Positions 55,701 through 62,403 of a stretch of 64,000 bases of DNA are shown piece by piece. The notes under the pieces were generated by a model. It had not been told where the DNA came from, did no database searches, and was given only the letters and a program-made list of their open reading frames with translations. The translations under genes and the position numbers were made by a program. This DNA comes from Malachius bipustulatus (Eukaryota > Arthropoda > Insecta > Coleoptera > Melyridae). Numbering within the stretch: position 1 is the first letter of the stretch; every line of letters starts with the position of its first letter. Location of the stretch: positions 20,581,144 through 20,645,143 of the forward strand of contig OU342634.1 of assembly GCA_910589415.1 (NCBI GenBank). The letters run 5' to 3'.

Positions 55701-58214
55701 AAAAATTTCAAAACCTCTTTGAAAACCTTATGTTCATTCACTAGCTTCATAACTGATCATCAAGGGATGCTAATGTTCATTTACTGGCGATATGGTAGTT
55801 TTTTCACATTTTTATTAAACTACAACAAATTTTTCTTGTTTTTTTTTATTGCATAAAAGATATGATTAATAAAAATGCTTCCAAGTAATAAATATAACTT
55901 TAAGCTAATTAATACTTTAATTTTTGTAACTTATGTAGGTATCCAAAGTGACAACATGCCTTATTTGTTCATTCACTACCCTACCCTACCATAAACTGGT
56001 GGTTCGTTGTTCGTTCTTTATTTGCTTCAAAGCTATGAGTTGATGAAACTAGACAACTAAAACATAAACAGTGGGTATTGTAAAGGCTGAATAAGTTAAC
56101 AGGCAGATTTCTGGGGCCGTTTCTAGAAAAGGTATCGACTCTGAGTGGAAAATATAGCAGTTTGGTAATTCTTGTCATGAAAGGGATTACAAAAATATTA
56201 ATAAAATTATTTTGACGTCGATATTAGCTATAAAAATTGTATCAGAAATCTGTCCGTTAGCTTAATGGGCCTTTATAATACTGGCTGAAGGTAATTTAAC
56301 TTAAAAAGTTAATAAAAACTTATCTGATTATAGAAAACCTTACTTGGTTTTAATAAAACTTGACGGTGTGGTACAGGGTGATTCATTATAATGTCGCCCC
56401 CCTTTAACTTTGTTATTTCATGTGTCTCAAAAAAATTAAAAGTAGGGTTATGTAGGTGCTAAAAAAGACTTTTTTATACGTATAACAAAAATTTGAAAAT
56501 AGATCAGTATACAGGGAAAACCAAAAATTTAATTTTTTTTTTCAATGGAACACCCTATATATGAATTTATTTTTCGATTCCTCGTAAAATTCTAAGCATA
56601 ATTTATATAACATACCGTATACCTAAACCTAAATTCAATAGTTTCTGAAATATTCGCATTTGAAACTATTTAAAAAACCGTGTGCATATAACTACCAAAT
56701 TGAAAACCTCGATCATCTAAAAGATTTGATACGGATTAAAATTAATAATTTAAATGAAAATAACCCAGAATTCATAACAGAATCATTGGAGAAAATGCGA
56801 ACAACTCTTATAAACCCTTATAAACCCTTATAAAATGTGTTGAAAAAAATGGAGGCCCAGTTAGAGTATTTTATTGTTAGATTTCTTGATTTGCAACAGG
56901 TGTTTTATAAAATATTTGATGATGTTTCAAATGCGAATATTTCAGAAGCCTTTGAATTTAGGTATACGGTATGTTATATAAGTTATGCTTAGAATTTTAC
57001 GAGGAATCGAAAAATAAATTCATATATAGGGTGATCCATTGAAAAAAAAAAAAATTTTTTGGTTTTCCCTGTATGCTGATCTACTTTCAAATTTTTGTTA
57101 CACGTATAAAAAAGTCTTTTTTAGCACCTACATAACCCCACTTTTAATTTTTTTGGGACACATGAAATAACAAAGTTAAAGGGGGGCGACTTTATAATGA
57201 ATCACCCTGTACATTATTCGTTTGAAAACATGTTTCGTCTCATAATAATTCATGGAACATTCTCTAAAAGTGGTGAGAGTTTTTTGACAAGAAAACGAAG
57301 CTAATTGCCTGTATTTTCTCTCGCAGGAAGATGAAATCAACCAATTAACAAATCATCGATTAGACCAGTCCTAGATGTTGATAGAAAATTCACGTTGAAA
57401 GCTAGACAATTGCGGATTTAAGGATTTCTGCAAAAGCAGGTTTTTCAGATTTATGACATCGGTTCTTGTGAGCGCAGCTTTTATATCCAGAGAACTATTA
57501 TTCTGCAGAAACTAGCTCGACTTTCTTACGATCCTGTTAGAATAAACTAGACGAGACTGGTAATCTGTAATCTGCCAGGGGCAAACCTTGCCCGTTAAGA
57601 TAATGACAAGGGTATTGGCCCTCGTGATTTAAAATAATTCGATCCCTGCAAGCTTATGACTTGTCTATCAACTCTGTATTCTGATTGGTTAAATTCTTTA
57701 AGTAACAATTGTTATTGTAAAAATAAAAATCCTAGTGCAGTGGTCGTAACACTCCCAAATTTTTATTTTTCCTGCCTCATAAATCATAACTTTTTTCCTT
57801 TTAACAAGCTAGTTTTATTTTTCGACATACTAATTACTAAAGCAATAAGTCGTCAAATTTCATATGATCCAGGCTAATATTGTTTATAATAAGAAATAAC
57901 ACTTACAATTTGCTGCTTTTTATTTTGACCGACGTCACATGGCAACTTTAAATCAGCGGCGATTTGCATATTTTCTCCAACAGTCAGCAAGGGTTGAAGT
58001 CGATCATCCTGCGTTATATAACAGGACGACTTCCTGAAGGCTTTAAGGTTTCGGGGAACACCGTTTGCTCTGACTACGCCGCTTACACCTTTTATCCTGT
58101 AACCACTAAGGACGTCGAGAAGTGTACTCTTTCCAGCCCCTGAAGGACCCATGATTGCTATAAGTTGTCCCGCGGGGAACCTTCCATTTACTTGGTGAAG
58201 GATTTCTTTCTGCT
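19405..58214 (-). CDS. ABCG half-transporter (ABCG1/ABCG4-like), nine exons, N-terminus missing
   Basis: This is a membrane ABC transporter of the G subfamily, which works as a homo- or heterodimer and moves lipids, sterols or other small molecules. Exons in gene order: 58214-57907, 25586-25441, 25326-25088, 24575-24447, 24382-24270, 24209-24041, 21412-21312, 21210-21055, 19755-19405. All junctions are GT-AG and the phases fit exactly: two bases of a split codon, 569 codons and the stop. The nucleotide-binding domain comes first (Walker [10 protein letters not shown], signature L-S-G-G-Q, Walker B F-L-D-E-P-T, and I-H-Q-P), then six membrane segments, which is the reversed ABCG order. The visible part matches the ABCG1/ABCG4 branch more than white/scarlet. 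No substrate can be inferred. Upstream exons (perhaps 50-100 residues) were not found to 64000. Confidence 0.9.
19756..21054. other. ABCG intron (last exon to exon 8)
   Basis: AT-rich intron. A weak MITE-like end near 19905-19975 (gagatatagccggtggccag) is related to the blocks at 6890-7080 and 15960-16155. Nothing else is seen. Confidence 0.6.
21055..21210 (-). CDS. ABCG exon, membrane segments 3-4
   Basis: The exon is 156 nt, 52 whole codons. It encodes [12 protein letters not shown] and [16 protein letters not shown], which includes the conserved A-Q-S-x-G-L motif. Confidence 0.9.
21312..21412 (-). CDS. ABCG exon, start of membrane segment 3
   Basis: The exon is 101 nt. It encodes [18 protein letters not shown] and then a hydrophobic stretch. 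The W-Y-S after the E-H-F/N-R is the expected ABCG arrangement. It ends in phase 0. Confidence 0.87.
21470..22180. repeat. Foldback element 6 in an ABCG intron
   Basis: The left arm (gttcctaaatatcaggg ... ggtccacaaccgcttcgtta) is mirrored by the right arm (aacgaagcggttgtggtcc ... cctgatacttaggaa). The interior is T-rich and non-coding. Confidence 0.7.
22178..22884. repeat. Foldback element 7 in the same ABCG intron
   Basis: The left arm begins gagggttatcctaaataagt; the right arm ends tttatttaggataacccttt. Inner pairs include gcaccgattttgagatatggtgtca against tgacactgtatcccaaaaacggtgc. A related single copy lies near 3650-3870. It abuts element 6 directly. Short open frames here are the arms. 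Confidence 0.75.
22885..24040. other. Remainder of the ABCG intron, with a hairpin
   Basis: AT-rich, with one perfect 18-bp inverted pair: 23568-23585 (agtaaatttgatttgatt) against 23618-23635, with a 32-base loop. No exon is seen. Confidence 0.6.
24041..24209 (-). CDS. ABCG exon, membrane segments 1-2
   Basis: The exon is 169 nt and contains two hydrophobic spans (about [14 protein letters not shown] and Y-S-L-L-F-A-I-L-I...M-M-L-T-I-L) separated by a short polar loop. It ends after the first base of a codon. Confidence 0.88.
24270..24382 (-). CDS. ABCG exon, pre-membrane segment
   Basis: The exon is 113 nt. It encodes a Ser-rich stretch, then [18 protein letters not shown], the amphipathic helix before the first membrane segment in ABCG proteins. 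It ends in phase 0. Confidence 0.88.
24447..24575 (-). CDS. ABCG linker exon
   Basis: The exon is 129 nt. It begins [12 protein letters not shown], completing the phase from the previous exon, and is charged and non-membrane. It is the linker between the nucleotide-binding and membrane domains. Confidence 0.88.
24576..25087. other. ABCG intron
   Basis: AT-rich intron between the linker exon and the D-loop exon. No repeat or gene is recognised. Confidence 0.6.
25088..25326 (-). CDS. ABCG exon with D-loop and H-switch
   Basis: The exon is 239 nt. It encodes G-L-D-S-S-S (D-loop), the [12 protein letters not shown] switch region, and N-P-A-D-F at its end, typical of ABCG1-type proteins. It ends after the first base of a codon. 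Confidence 0.93.
25441..25586 (-). CDS. ABCG exon with signature and Walker B
   Basis: The exon is 146 nt and starts in phase 0. It encodes [11 protein letters not shown], then [16 protein letters not shown] and V-V-M-F-L-D-E-P-T. It ends inside the following Thr codon. It joins directly in frame to the Walker A exon, so no exon is needed inside the giant intron. Confidence 0.93.
25587..26818. other. 3'-side flank of the giant ABCG intron
   Basis: Ordinary AT-rich intron sequence up to the insertion site of the palindromic element. No gene is recognised. Confidence 0.55.
26819..26824. repeat. 6-bp target-site duplication, left (CATAGG)
   Basis: catagg sits directly before the terminal AGTAGAAAGG and is repeated at 40092-40097. 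Confidence 0.9.
26856..26875. repeat. 20-bp perfect palindrome near the left terminus
   Basis: tttccctagatctagggaaa is self-complementary and lies 31 bp inside the element end. A half-copy (tctagggaaa) follows about 20 bp later. The mirror copy is at 40041-40060. It is a candidate protein-binding or replication-origin site. Confidence 0.6.
27100..27860. repeat. Subterminal repeated motifs, left arm
   Basis: Several dispersed motifs recur. gcttcgacacgtctga is at 27645 and 27836, with a variant at 27421 and a diverged copy near 32280. cctttgttcgg followed by a ggaa.acaatag box appears near 27111, 27460 and 27533, and again near 32550. aaaccggtatt occurs near 27730 and 27800. No reading frame is supported. 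The mirror set lies at about 39056-39816. Confidence 0.6.
27886..28070 (+). promoter_or_regulatory. Putative polymerase promoter, left arm (duplicated 86-bp unit plus TATA-like box)
   Basis: An 86-bp unit is present twice in tandem (ttgatggaccaatcagaa at 27891 and 27977), each with a CCAAT box and a ggggtgggggtag G-tract. TATAAG follows at 28062-28067, 86 bp before the ATG. The arrangement CCAAT-CCAAT-TATA-start fits a eukaryotic promoter. The mirror is at 38846-39030. Confidence 0.5.
28153..31976 (+). CDS. Protein-primed family-B DNA polymerase (Polinton-type), left-arm copy, two exons
   Basis: This is a replicative DNA polymerase expected to copy the linear element from a protein primer. 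The exons are 28153-31435 and 31546-31976, giving 1237 residues. The ATG at 28153 (context aagatgg) is the first in frame. The N-terminal region has an OTU-like D-N-L-C motif (150-153), then a Cys/His-rich zinc-binding region. The 3'-5' exonuclease motifs are D-L-E-T (390-393), A-H-N...F-D (465-472) and S-D-V-D (594-597). The polymerase motifs are A, D-V-C-S-L-Y-P (815-821); [10 protein letters not shown] (995-1003); and C, D-T-D-S (1093-1096). The 110-bp intron splits motif C. K-K-G-Y-F-P-H and the terminal Y-G-Y are typical of Polinton polymerases. The frame is intact, so the copy may be active. Bidnavirus and adintovirus polymerases are the nearest alternatives. Confidence 0.93.
31436..31545 (+). 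other. Intron inside the polymerase catalytic motif C, left arm
   Basis: The donor gtaattttcg follows 31435 and the acceptor tttgtttcag precedes 31546. It is a phase-1 intron of 110 bp lying between the D-T and D-S of the catalytic motif. Without splicing, the frame runs into the intron and stops at 31482, leaving a polymerase that lacks the second catalytic Asp of motif C and the C-terminus. Confidence 0.9.
32016..32021 (+). terminator. Poly(A) signal of the left polymerase gene
   Basis: AATAAA lies 39 bp after the polymerase stop codon. A second AATAAA is at 32204-32209. Mirror of the first: 34895-34900. Confidence 0.55.
32022..33352. repeat. Inner non-coding part of the left arm
   Basis: It holds diverged copies of the subterminal cctttgtt...ggaatacaatag motif (about 32490-32590) and short repeats of a gtcaacg.[ct]tg...tcatctc[gc]tatcg type (about 32700-32870). 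Open frames of 60-82 residues overlap these repeats on both arms and show no domain, so I do not call genes. The mirror is 33564-34894. Confidence 0.55.
33353..33563. repeat. Asymmetric palindrome spacer with tandem repeats
   Basis: These 211 bp are not shared between arms. Positions 33374-33525 hold about five alternating units of 30-31 bp: ccggtcagctcggataaaat followed by attacagag, and ccggtcagctagattaaa followed by attacagac. The left edge (gagcctgtcggctctgcctg) completes a motif that is also present at the outer termini. The right edge has gctagcg-type short inverted repeats. Confidence 0.85.
34895..34900 (-). terminator. Poly(A) signal of the right polymerase gene
   Basis: AATAAA on the minus strand, mirror of 32016-32021, 39 bp beyond the stop. 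Confidence 0.55.
34940..38763 (-). CDS. Protein-primed family-B DNA polymerase, right-arm copy, two exons
   Basis: This is a mirror copy of the left-arm gene, with exons 38763-35481 and 35370-34940 on the minus strand and the same 1237-residue product. All exonuclease and polymerase motifs are identical. The only coding difference I noticed is a third-position change in an Arg codon (g at 30537 against a at 36379, same sense), which leaves the protein unchanged. The two genes are transcribed convergently towards the palindrome centre, so their transcripts are non-complementary copies of the same sequence. Full-length read-through from either side would make a self-folding RNA. Both copies are open and neither shows decay. 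Confidence 0.93.
35371..35480 (-). other. Intron in motif C of the right-arm polymerase
   Basis: Mirror of the left-arm intron, with the same donor, acceptor and phase. Confidence 0.9.
38846..39030 (-). promoter_or_regulatory. Putative polymerase promoter, right arm
   Basis: Mirror of 27886-28070: TATA-like box at 38849-38854 and two CCAAT plus G-tract units of 86 bp. Confidence 0.5.
39056..40020. repeat. Subterminal repeated motifs, right arm
   Basis: Mirror of the left set. From about 39925 to 40011 a unit containing ggccgggtcag followed by cggctctgcatg occurs twice (second copy ggtccggtcag ... cggctctgcatg). One more copy, sharing ggccgggtcag and cggctctgc, sits at the palindrome apex (33341-33372). 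Confidence 0.65.
40041..40060. repeat. 20-bp perfect palindrome near the right terminus
   Basis: Mirror of the left site: tttccctagatctagggaaa, again 31 bp from the end. Confidence 0.6.
40092..40097. repeat. 6-bp target-site duplication, right (CATAGG)
   Basis: catagg sits directly after the terminal CCTTTCTACT and is identical to 26819-26824. Confidence 0.9.
40098..41279. other. Intronic AT-rich sequence between the palindrome and the LINE
   Basis: Part of the giant ABCG intron. No gene, repeat or exon is recognised. Confidence 0.5.
41303..41818 (+). pseudogene. LINE ORF1, N-terminal part with PHD-like zinc finger
   Basis: The ATG lies in a good context (aagatgg). Residues 13-58 form a Cys/His cluster ([16 protein letters not shown], later C-C) of the PHD/RING-like kind found in CR1-type ORF1 proteins. 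Residues about 85-130 are heptad-like ([10 protein letters not shown]...L-I-S-I-L-K-E-Q), a likely coiled coil for trimer or dimer formation. The frame ends at a stop at 41818, near where foreign sequence begins. The downstream part of the protein is found at 47690-48167. Confidence 0.7.
44760..45020. repeat. cgccggcgagcg box cluster
   Basis: cgccggcgagcg is at 44772 and 44896, with diverged forms near 44970-45016. Each is followed by text like tgtgcc[tc]tcgtgggga. Two further boxes lie at about 45658 and 45693. These GC-rich islands stand out in AT-rich surroundings. Confidence 0.65.
45203..45600. repeat. 56-bp tandem repeat array
   Basis: The unit starts aaaacttgtccaaaggtgac and ends aataataat. 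Copies begin at 45203, 45259, 45315, 45371 and 45426 and then degrade (45480-45600 keep only gtccaaaggtgaca). The first three are nearly identical, so the array is young at its 5' side. There are no unique spacers, so this is not CRISPR. Confidence 0.9.
47690..48167 (+). pseudogene. LINE ORF1, C-terminal part, frameshifted
   Basis: The segment begins around S-T-N-G-G and continues G-F-H-K-V-R. After a shift it reads [11 protein letters not shown] and F-L-K-P-R-F-P (about 47960). After another shift near 47995 it reads [14 protein letters not shown] and D-I-W-P-x-G, ending at TGA 48165-48167. This is the conserved C-terminal domain of CR1/Jockey ORF1. At least two frameshifts make it a pseudogene. 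The stop is 5 bp before the ORF2 ATG. Confidence 0.75.
48173..49166 (+). pseudogene. LINE ORF2, endonuclease part, broken
   Basis: This is an APE-type endonuclease domain of the CR1-like LINE. The first segment, 48173-48457, has F-H-C-N-I-Q-G-L and S-E-H-W-L. A frameshift at about 48457-48483 leads to the second segment with V-C-I-Y-R-S, V-V-G-D-F-N (about 48706) and S-D-H-N-S-Q (about 48906). It ends at an in-frame TAG (49164-49166), after which the same protein continues in frame or nearly so at 49167. Confidence 0.8.
49167..51043 (+). pseudogene. LINE ORF2, reverse transcriptase part
   Basis: The long open stretch 49188-50939 covers the reverse transcriptase: [13 protein letters not shown] (about 49784), F-C-D-L-Q-K-A-F-D (49992 on), [10 protein letters not shown] (about 50166), Y-A-D-D-T-T (about 50260) and the thumb [10 protein letters not shown]. 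The last about 40 residues (L-P-H-E-I-K-S-L, then F-Y-S-V-Q-E-F-L) are in another frame after a shift near 50920, stopping at 51041-51043. No RNase H is present. Together with the upstream breaks, this copy cannot make full ORF2. Confidence 0.85.
51178..51200 (+). repeat. (TATC)n tail of the CR1-like LINE
   Basis: About five to six TATC units directly follow aaataaaa. Microsatellite tails of this kind mark the 3' end of many CR1/Jockey elements. Confidence 0.85.
51201..51534. other. Sequence between the two retroelements
   Basis: AT-rich. Two short boxes related by inversion occur at 51245-51290 (taccgcactagtacgtta against attaacgcacaagtgcggt). No gene is recognised. Confidence 0.5.
51535..52330 (+). 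pseudogene. Penelope reverse transcriptase fragment
   Basis: This is the catalytic domain of a Penelope-like element RT, related to telomerase-type RTs. The frame starts mid-domain without an ATG. Motifs: [11 protein letters not shown] (about 51676), [10 protein letters not shown] (about 51886), then a frameshift near 52000, [15 protein letters not shown] (about 52019), [12 protein letters not shown] (about 52131) and, after a stop at about 52251, [10 protein letters not shown]. The catalytic Asp pair is retained, but the gene is broken. Confidence 0.88.
52331..52675 (+). pseudogene. Penelope linker and start of the GIY-YIG domain, decayed
   Basis: Similarity is spread over three frames. L-R-S-A-K-D-L-I (about 52555) and E-V-Y-R-I-L-C-C (about 52591) correspond to the region just before and into the GIY-YIG nuclease in other Penelope elements. 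G-T-N-K-R-S-V (about 52625) follows. The domain is cut by the foldback at 52676. Confidence 0.6.
52676..53453. repeat. 778-bp foldback element 8 inserted in the Penelope element
   Basis: The left terminus (tacaggctgttttgtaattg) is mirrored by the right terminus (caattacataacaccctgta). Flanking TA dinucleotides (52674-52675 and 53454-53455) look like a TA target duplication, as made by Tc1/mariner-type transposases. The arms contain further gatacagggtgg / ccaccctgtatc pairs. It interrupts the GIY-YIG coding remnant. No coding capacity is seen. Confidence 0.88.
53456..53640 (+). pseudogene. Penelope GIY-YIG endonuclease C-terminus remnant
   Basis: [10 protein letters not shown] (about 53501) and, after a frameshift, [13 protein letters not shown] (about 53566) through R-I-W-Y-P-A-L match the conserved end of Penelope proteins. 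It continues the domain cut at 52676 and lacks an intact frame. Confidence 0.75.
53830..53866 (+). ncRNA. Hammerhead-ribozyme-like core at the Penelope 3' region
   Basis: The CTGATGA box is at 53833-53839. A 5-bp stem (gtcta 53841-53845 with tagac 53855-53859) encloses a 9-base loop, and GAAAC follows at 53860-53864. This is the C-U-G-A-U-G-A / stem II / G-A-A-A arrangement of hammerhead ribozymes, known from Penelope terminal repeats. One extra T (53840) lies between the box and the stem, and stems I and III are not convincing, so self-cleavage is uncertain. Confidence 0.5.
53901..56371. other. AT-rich intron sequence with repeat modules
   Basis: Positions 53940-54130 match the middle of foldback 2 (shared ttaatttttggtttccatga and a cggccat box). 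Positions 54850-55980 contain recurrent gttcattcact-like words (near 55019, 55163, 55732, 55967). An unrecognised 105-residue frame lies at 54525-54842. Confidence 0.5.
54525..54842 (+). CDS. Uncharacterised 105-residue open frame
   Basis: The frame opens with ATG, has one hydrophobic stretch (residues about 16-31) and a C-terminal half with a balanced amino acid mix (F-I-P-K-L-S-D-R, then S-D-W-L-N-S-N-L). The second half faintly recalls P-element-type transposases, but I cannot support that. It lies in the sense opposite to the ABCG gene. It may be a transposon remnant or chance. Confidence 0.2.
   Translation: MQFPRKLSAFKPEWLGSLIIFTVVFSLCYISYATQCNKHMHKMPQIVMFKFCERTVDFIPKLSDRVASPENEQYPLNGQIDRFIQILRITSDWLNSNLPLIKAAQ
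56372..57211. repeat. 840-bp foldback element 9
   Basis: The left end tacagggtgattcattataa is mirrored by ttataatgaatcaccctgta at 57192-57211. Arms of about 330 bp are well conserved, through caaagttaaaggggggcgac-type text to tatacggtatgttatataa. The centre is unpaired and non-coding. No clear TA duplication was seen at the outer flanks. Confidence 0.88.
57212..57906. other. 5'-side flank of the giant ABCG intron
   Basis: AT-rich sequence leading to the donor site at 57906. No gene is recognised. Confidence 0.55.
57907..58214 (-). CDS. ABCG exon with Walker A (first visible exon)
   Basis: The acceptor tttttttcag precedes 58214 and the donor gtaagtg follows 57907. The exon starts with two bases of a split codon and ends in phase 0. 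It encodes the start of the nucleotide-binding domain: [11 protein letters not shown] (Walker A), the Q-loop region (C-Y-I-T-Q-D-D) and L-T-V-G-E-N-M. The next exon is 32.3 kb away. Confidence 0.92.
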
Positions 58215-61200
58215 CTGAAAAAAATATTATACATTTTATTGATATTGAATATGATTTCTTGTTTTTTTTTTGCAATAGATTGTTTCCTCATTAAAACATA
58301 AACATTACATGAATATTTAATAATAAGTGTTTTTATTCAAGATAGGTATATGATGATTCTTACAACAAATCCTACTGCTTGAATACTAAAGTCTGTAATT
58401 TTCAAAATCCAAAAGCATTAATAAATATTATGGCACACCTATTAATATACAATGTTAAGACATAAGCATAATAATAAGTTGTTTCATTTCATGTTATGTC
58501 ACCGGTCGCGCTTTTATGATATTATTTATCAATTCTTGTTGGAATTTATTGATTGTACTTAAAAATGTATGTGAGTATTATAAGAGCACTGAACAACTTT
58601 CGATCTTCGTGGCCTGGTTACCTACTCAGAGCCTAGATATTCTTACCAATATGGGAATATAATTCATCGGGTATTATTGCTTGATACGTTATGTAACAAC
58701 TGATCACTCCTTTATGTTCAGATTTTCATTAAATTTAAAATTTATGTCAATAAATACGCACAAATAATTGTGAGAGGTTTGAAAAACTCTCCTCGATCTT
58801 CATGACCTGATTGTCTTCTCAGAGCTTTTGAATACTCTCACCGATTATTTATATCAGCTATAAAAAAAGTTAAATAAAAAAAATGTCACAAATATGTAGG
58901 TGTAAATAATTATTGTTCTTTAATTCAGGATGGATTATTCTAAATTGCTATAGTAACTAATATTGTTTCCGTGAAATAGATTAATTATTATTGTTAGCAT
59001 GAACTATTTTTAATTCCTAATGCTTCATAATCGATAAGTTTAATAATTCCCATAAGTTTCTTATTGACATTATAAGTAGGTATAGGTAAGGTAACCCTGA
59101 ACTTATATTCGTAGTTCGTATTTATTTATCTGATCATATTGTTTCTAACATATTTTAACGTCTCTATTGTATAATAATTTAATTATTTGATTATTATATT
59201 ATAAAAGAATAATGCACTTAGTTTATAACGATTATCTTGTAAGATATATACAGATATAGAATTTATGAGTACGTACTTTGACATGTATGTAAAAATATGT
59301 ATGTTTTGAATCATCAGGTAGGTAGTTTCAAACTCGTGTCATTTAAACAATTAGTTATTTACATAATTTCTATCTCATGTTCAAAGTACATGCCTGCTTA
59401 TATTATTATCAATTATTATTCAATTAAAACTTTACTAAAAAAATGTATTTACCTGATTTCCTTCTTTGAATATCATGTAAAAACACTTCTTTAACTCATA
59501 TACATACATATCAGTTTATTTACTTCTCATAATTAATCAAAATTACAAGGACTAATATGTTGAAGAAATATAAATATGTATAAGAAATCGTTGAAAATTA
59601 TGAATAATTTAATACAATACATATTTCAATTATTGAGTAGTACATACCTAATTATTATAAACATTGTGGAGGTTGTTACTTATTAATTCCATTAATCAAA
59701 AGACTGTTTGTAAACAAGTTTTGAAAAAAAATTAAAGAAAACCTTAGAACTAATTAATGAGACATTAACGAGAGACATAATGAGCTATCCATTTTGACTT
59801 TTAAAAAATGTGCATAGCCAACTAGATCCTAGGGGGTTAGTAGTCAACTTTTTTTTGGCCGCCATATTGTTTTATCCTGTTGATTCAATTGATTAAAAAA
59901 CTCAAGTATCCCAAAAATATAACGTGCACACACAAGAAAATTATTTTCATTAAAAAAAAATAAAGAAAATTTTTTCGCACAGAATAGAATTTTCCCCCCT
60001 ATGTACCCTAAGTATTTCTAATCCCTATATATAGGTACCACATCTTATCTCGGACACCTGTATATAATATAATACAATAACCTAGTTACTTTTAAAAGTG
60101 ACTTTTAATCTGTTAATTATTATTACTATGTATTTAAAACGAGTTGGTATTAAATAATTCTTCATCTACTACCTGTTTTAATGGTATTATGTCCAAGGTA
60201 CATGTGCGTACATGTACATTATGTACGAGGATGATTGCAGGTCATGGTATAAAGTTTAATGGAAAAACAAACTCGAACGTAAAATTTTAAAGCTTTGACT
60301 TTCAGGAGAATGGATGTTAGTAAGTAACTATAACTTATATTTTTATCAACATAGAATATTATTGCTAAGTCATAAAATAACTTAAAAATTGAATCAAAAG
60401 CCCAACTAGACCGTAGCCCAACTAAACATACCATAAAAATAGACGATTAAAAAAAAAACAGCGAATAAGAGTAATTTGACAAACAAGAGATGTAGGATGT
60501 AGAACAAGAGATAACAAACAGTAGATCATTTATTTATTTAGATCAAATCTGCCCACCGGGAATCATCGCTTAACAAGACAGATATGCAAAAACAAAAATT
60601 ACACAACATTGAGGATATATTTAAACACAAGTAAAATCAGTAAAGAAATCATAAATAAAACAGCCCTAAAATAAATAAATATGCAGCTTAGATATTTTTT
60701 TTAATGAGCGCAACGACGTGCCAGTTTCAGACATTTAGAAAGTTACGCACAACAAAATAAAATTCAATAAAATATATCATACATATCAATATTATTAAAA
60801 ATAATAAAGAATAAAATATTTAAAATCTATAAATATTTATCTAAAGTTAAAACAGCAAGAAGAAATTCTTCAAATAATCCTGCATTAAAACAGAATGATA
60901 ATTTATTTCATCATCAGTTATTCAGTTAAGTGTAAGGGGTAAAATATGAGGCAAGTTGTCAAAATTCCTGTTAACGAAAGAAAGATGTTACCATTGGTAG
61001 GAGATGATGACTTTTGCATGAAGTTTGGAGGTTGTACCCATCAATTGAAGCTTATCTAAATTTTAGTAATAAAGATAAATCAAATCAAATTTAAAAAAGA
61101 AGCTACGATTATCACATGACCGGAGCATAGTAACATTTCCGTAATTTGAGATACAAGAGATATATAAAGTCTACTAGTATTTTTACTCTAATTAATTTTA

Positions 61201-61340
61201 CAAGAGCAGACAAAATACAAAAGATACAGCAACAGTAAATAAAATCAATTGAAAGAAAGTAACTACGTTTGATTTAATGAACTGCAATTTAGATTATAAA
61301 AAAACCCTATTGCGTTAATTTTATTAAAAATAATGCATTA
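58215..61340. other. Upstream intron (or 5' region) of the ABCG gene
   Basis: AT-rich sequence upstream of the Walker A exon. I searched the minus strand by eye for the missing N-terminal exon and found none. A short piece near 59810-59880 (ctagatcctagggggttagt, then ggccgccatattg) is related to foldback 2. Confidence 0.5.
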
Positions 61341-62218
61341 TACAGGGTGGGCCACGGTATACGAAACGGAAGATTATGGCCGTGTCTCTGGATTTTAGGA
61401 TCTTTTTATTTTTGGAGTGGATAGAGACCCGGCAGAGGTACGTTTTGAAATTATATTCATAATGTACAGGGTGTCCCAAAAGCATAAAACATATCAAAGT
61501 TATGTTTTTTTAAATGGAATGCTCCTATGTTATTGCATTTTTAGATTGTCTGAAAAGAGAAAATAAGATTGGCTTTTACAGTTGGTGCTTAAATTCAGAA
61601 GTTTTTGAGTTATAAACAAGTGAAAATCGTCATTTTTCAAGTTCATGGCCTTGTACAACGAAAACGGCTGAAGATAGAGAAAAACGGCTTACATGTTCCT
61701 ATTTTAACTTTTTATGTACTATCCTATGGTATAGAAACATTTGTGCTTTCTTTGATTTTTTTATTTGGCGACGCGTGGAGAAATCTCAGAATTTTTAAAA
61801 TTTTTTATTACCCTGTATAAACATTTCATCTACATCGTAGGATAGTACATGAAAAGTTAAAATAGGGACATGTAAGCCGTTTTTCTCTATCTTCAGCCGT
61901 TTTCGTTGAACAGGGCCATGAACTTGAAAAATGACGATTTTCACTTGTTTATAACTCAAAAACTTCTGAATTTAAGCACCAACTGTAAAAGCCAATCTTT
62001 TCTCTTTTCAGACAATCTAAAAATGCAATAACATAGGAGCATTCCATTTAAAAAACATAACTTTGATATGTTTTATGCTTTTGGGACACCTGTACATTAT
62101 GAATATAATTTTAAAACGTACCTCTGCCGGGTCTCTATCCACTCCAAAAATAAAAAGGTCATAAAATCCAGAGACACGGCCATAATCTTCCGTTTCGTAT
62201 ACCGTGGCCCACCCTGTA
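61341..62218. repeat. 878-bp foldback element 10
   Basis: The left terminus tacagggtgggccacggtat is the exact complement of the right terminus ataccgtggcccaccctgta, with TA on both sides (61339-61340 and 62219-62220). The arms are nearly perfect and contain an inner tgtacagggtgtccc / gggacacctgtaca pair and the shared gaaaacggcttacatg module. The centre is at 61779.5. All open frames across it are arm sequence. Confidence 0.92.
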
Positions 62219-62403
62219 TAGTAAGTTTCTTTTATATTGCGAAAAAATAGACAGATTCTTTGGTCAAAAATAAACAAAAAATCTACAAAGATATTTCGGT
62301 AACCTTTTGAGATTCTACTATTTCAGTTTTAGTTTAGAGACTCTTAAGCCATGTAGATGCTTTTTTCAATGGGTCTTGAACTGTTGATATAATTTGCCAA
62401 AAG

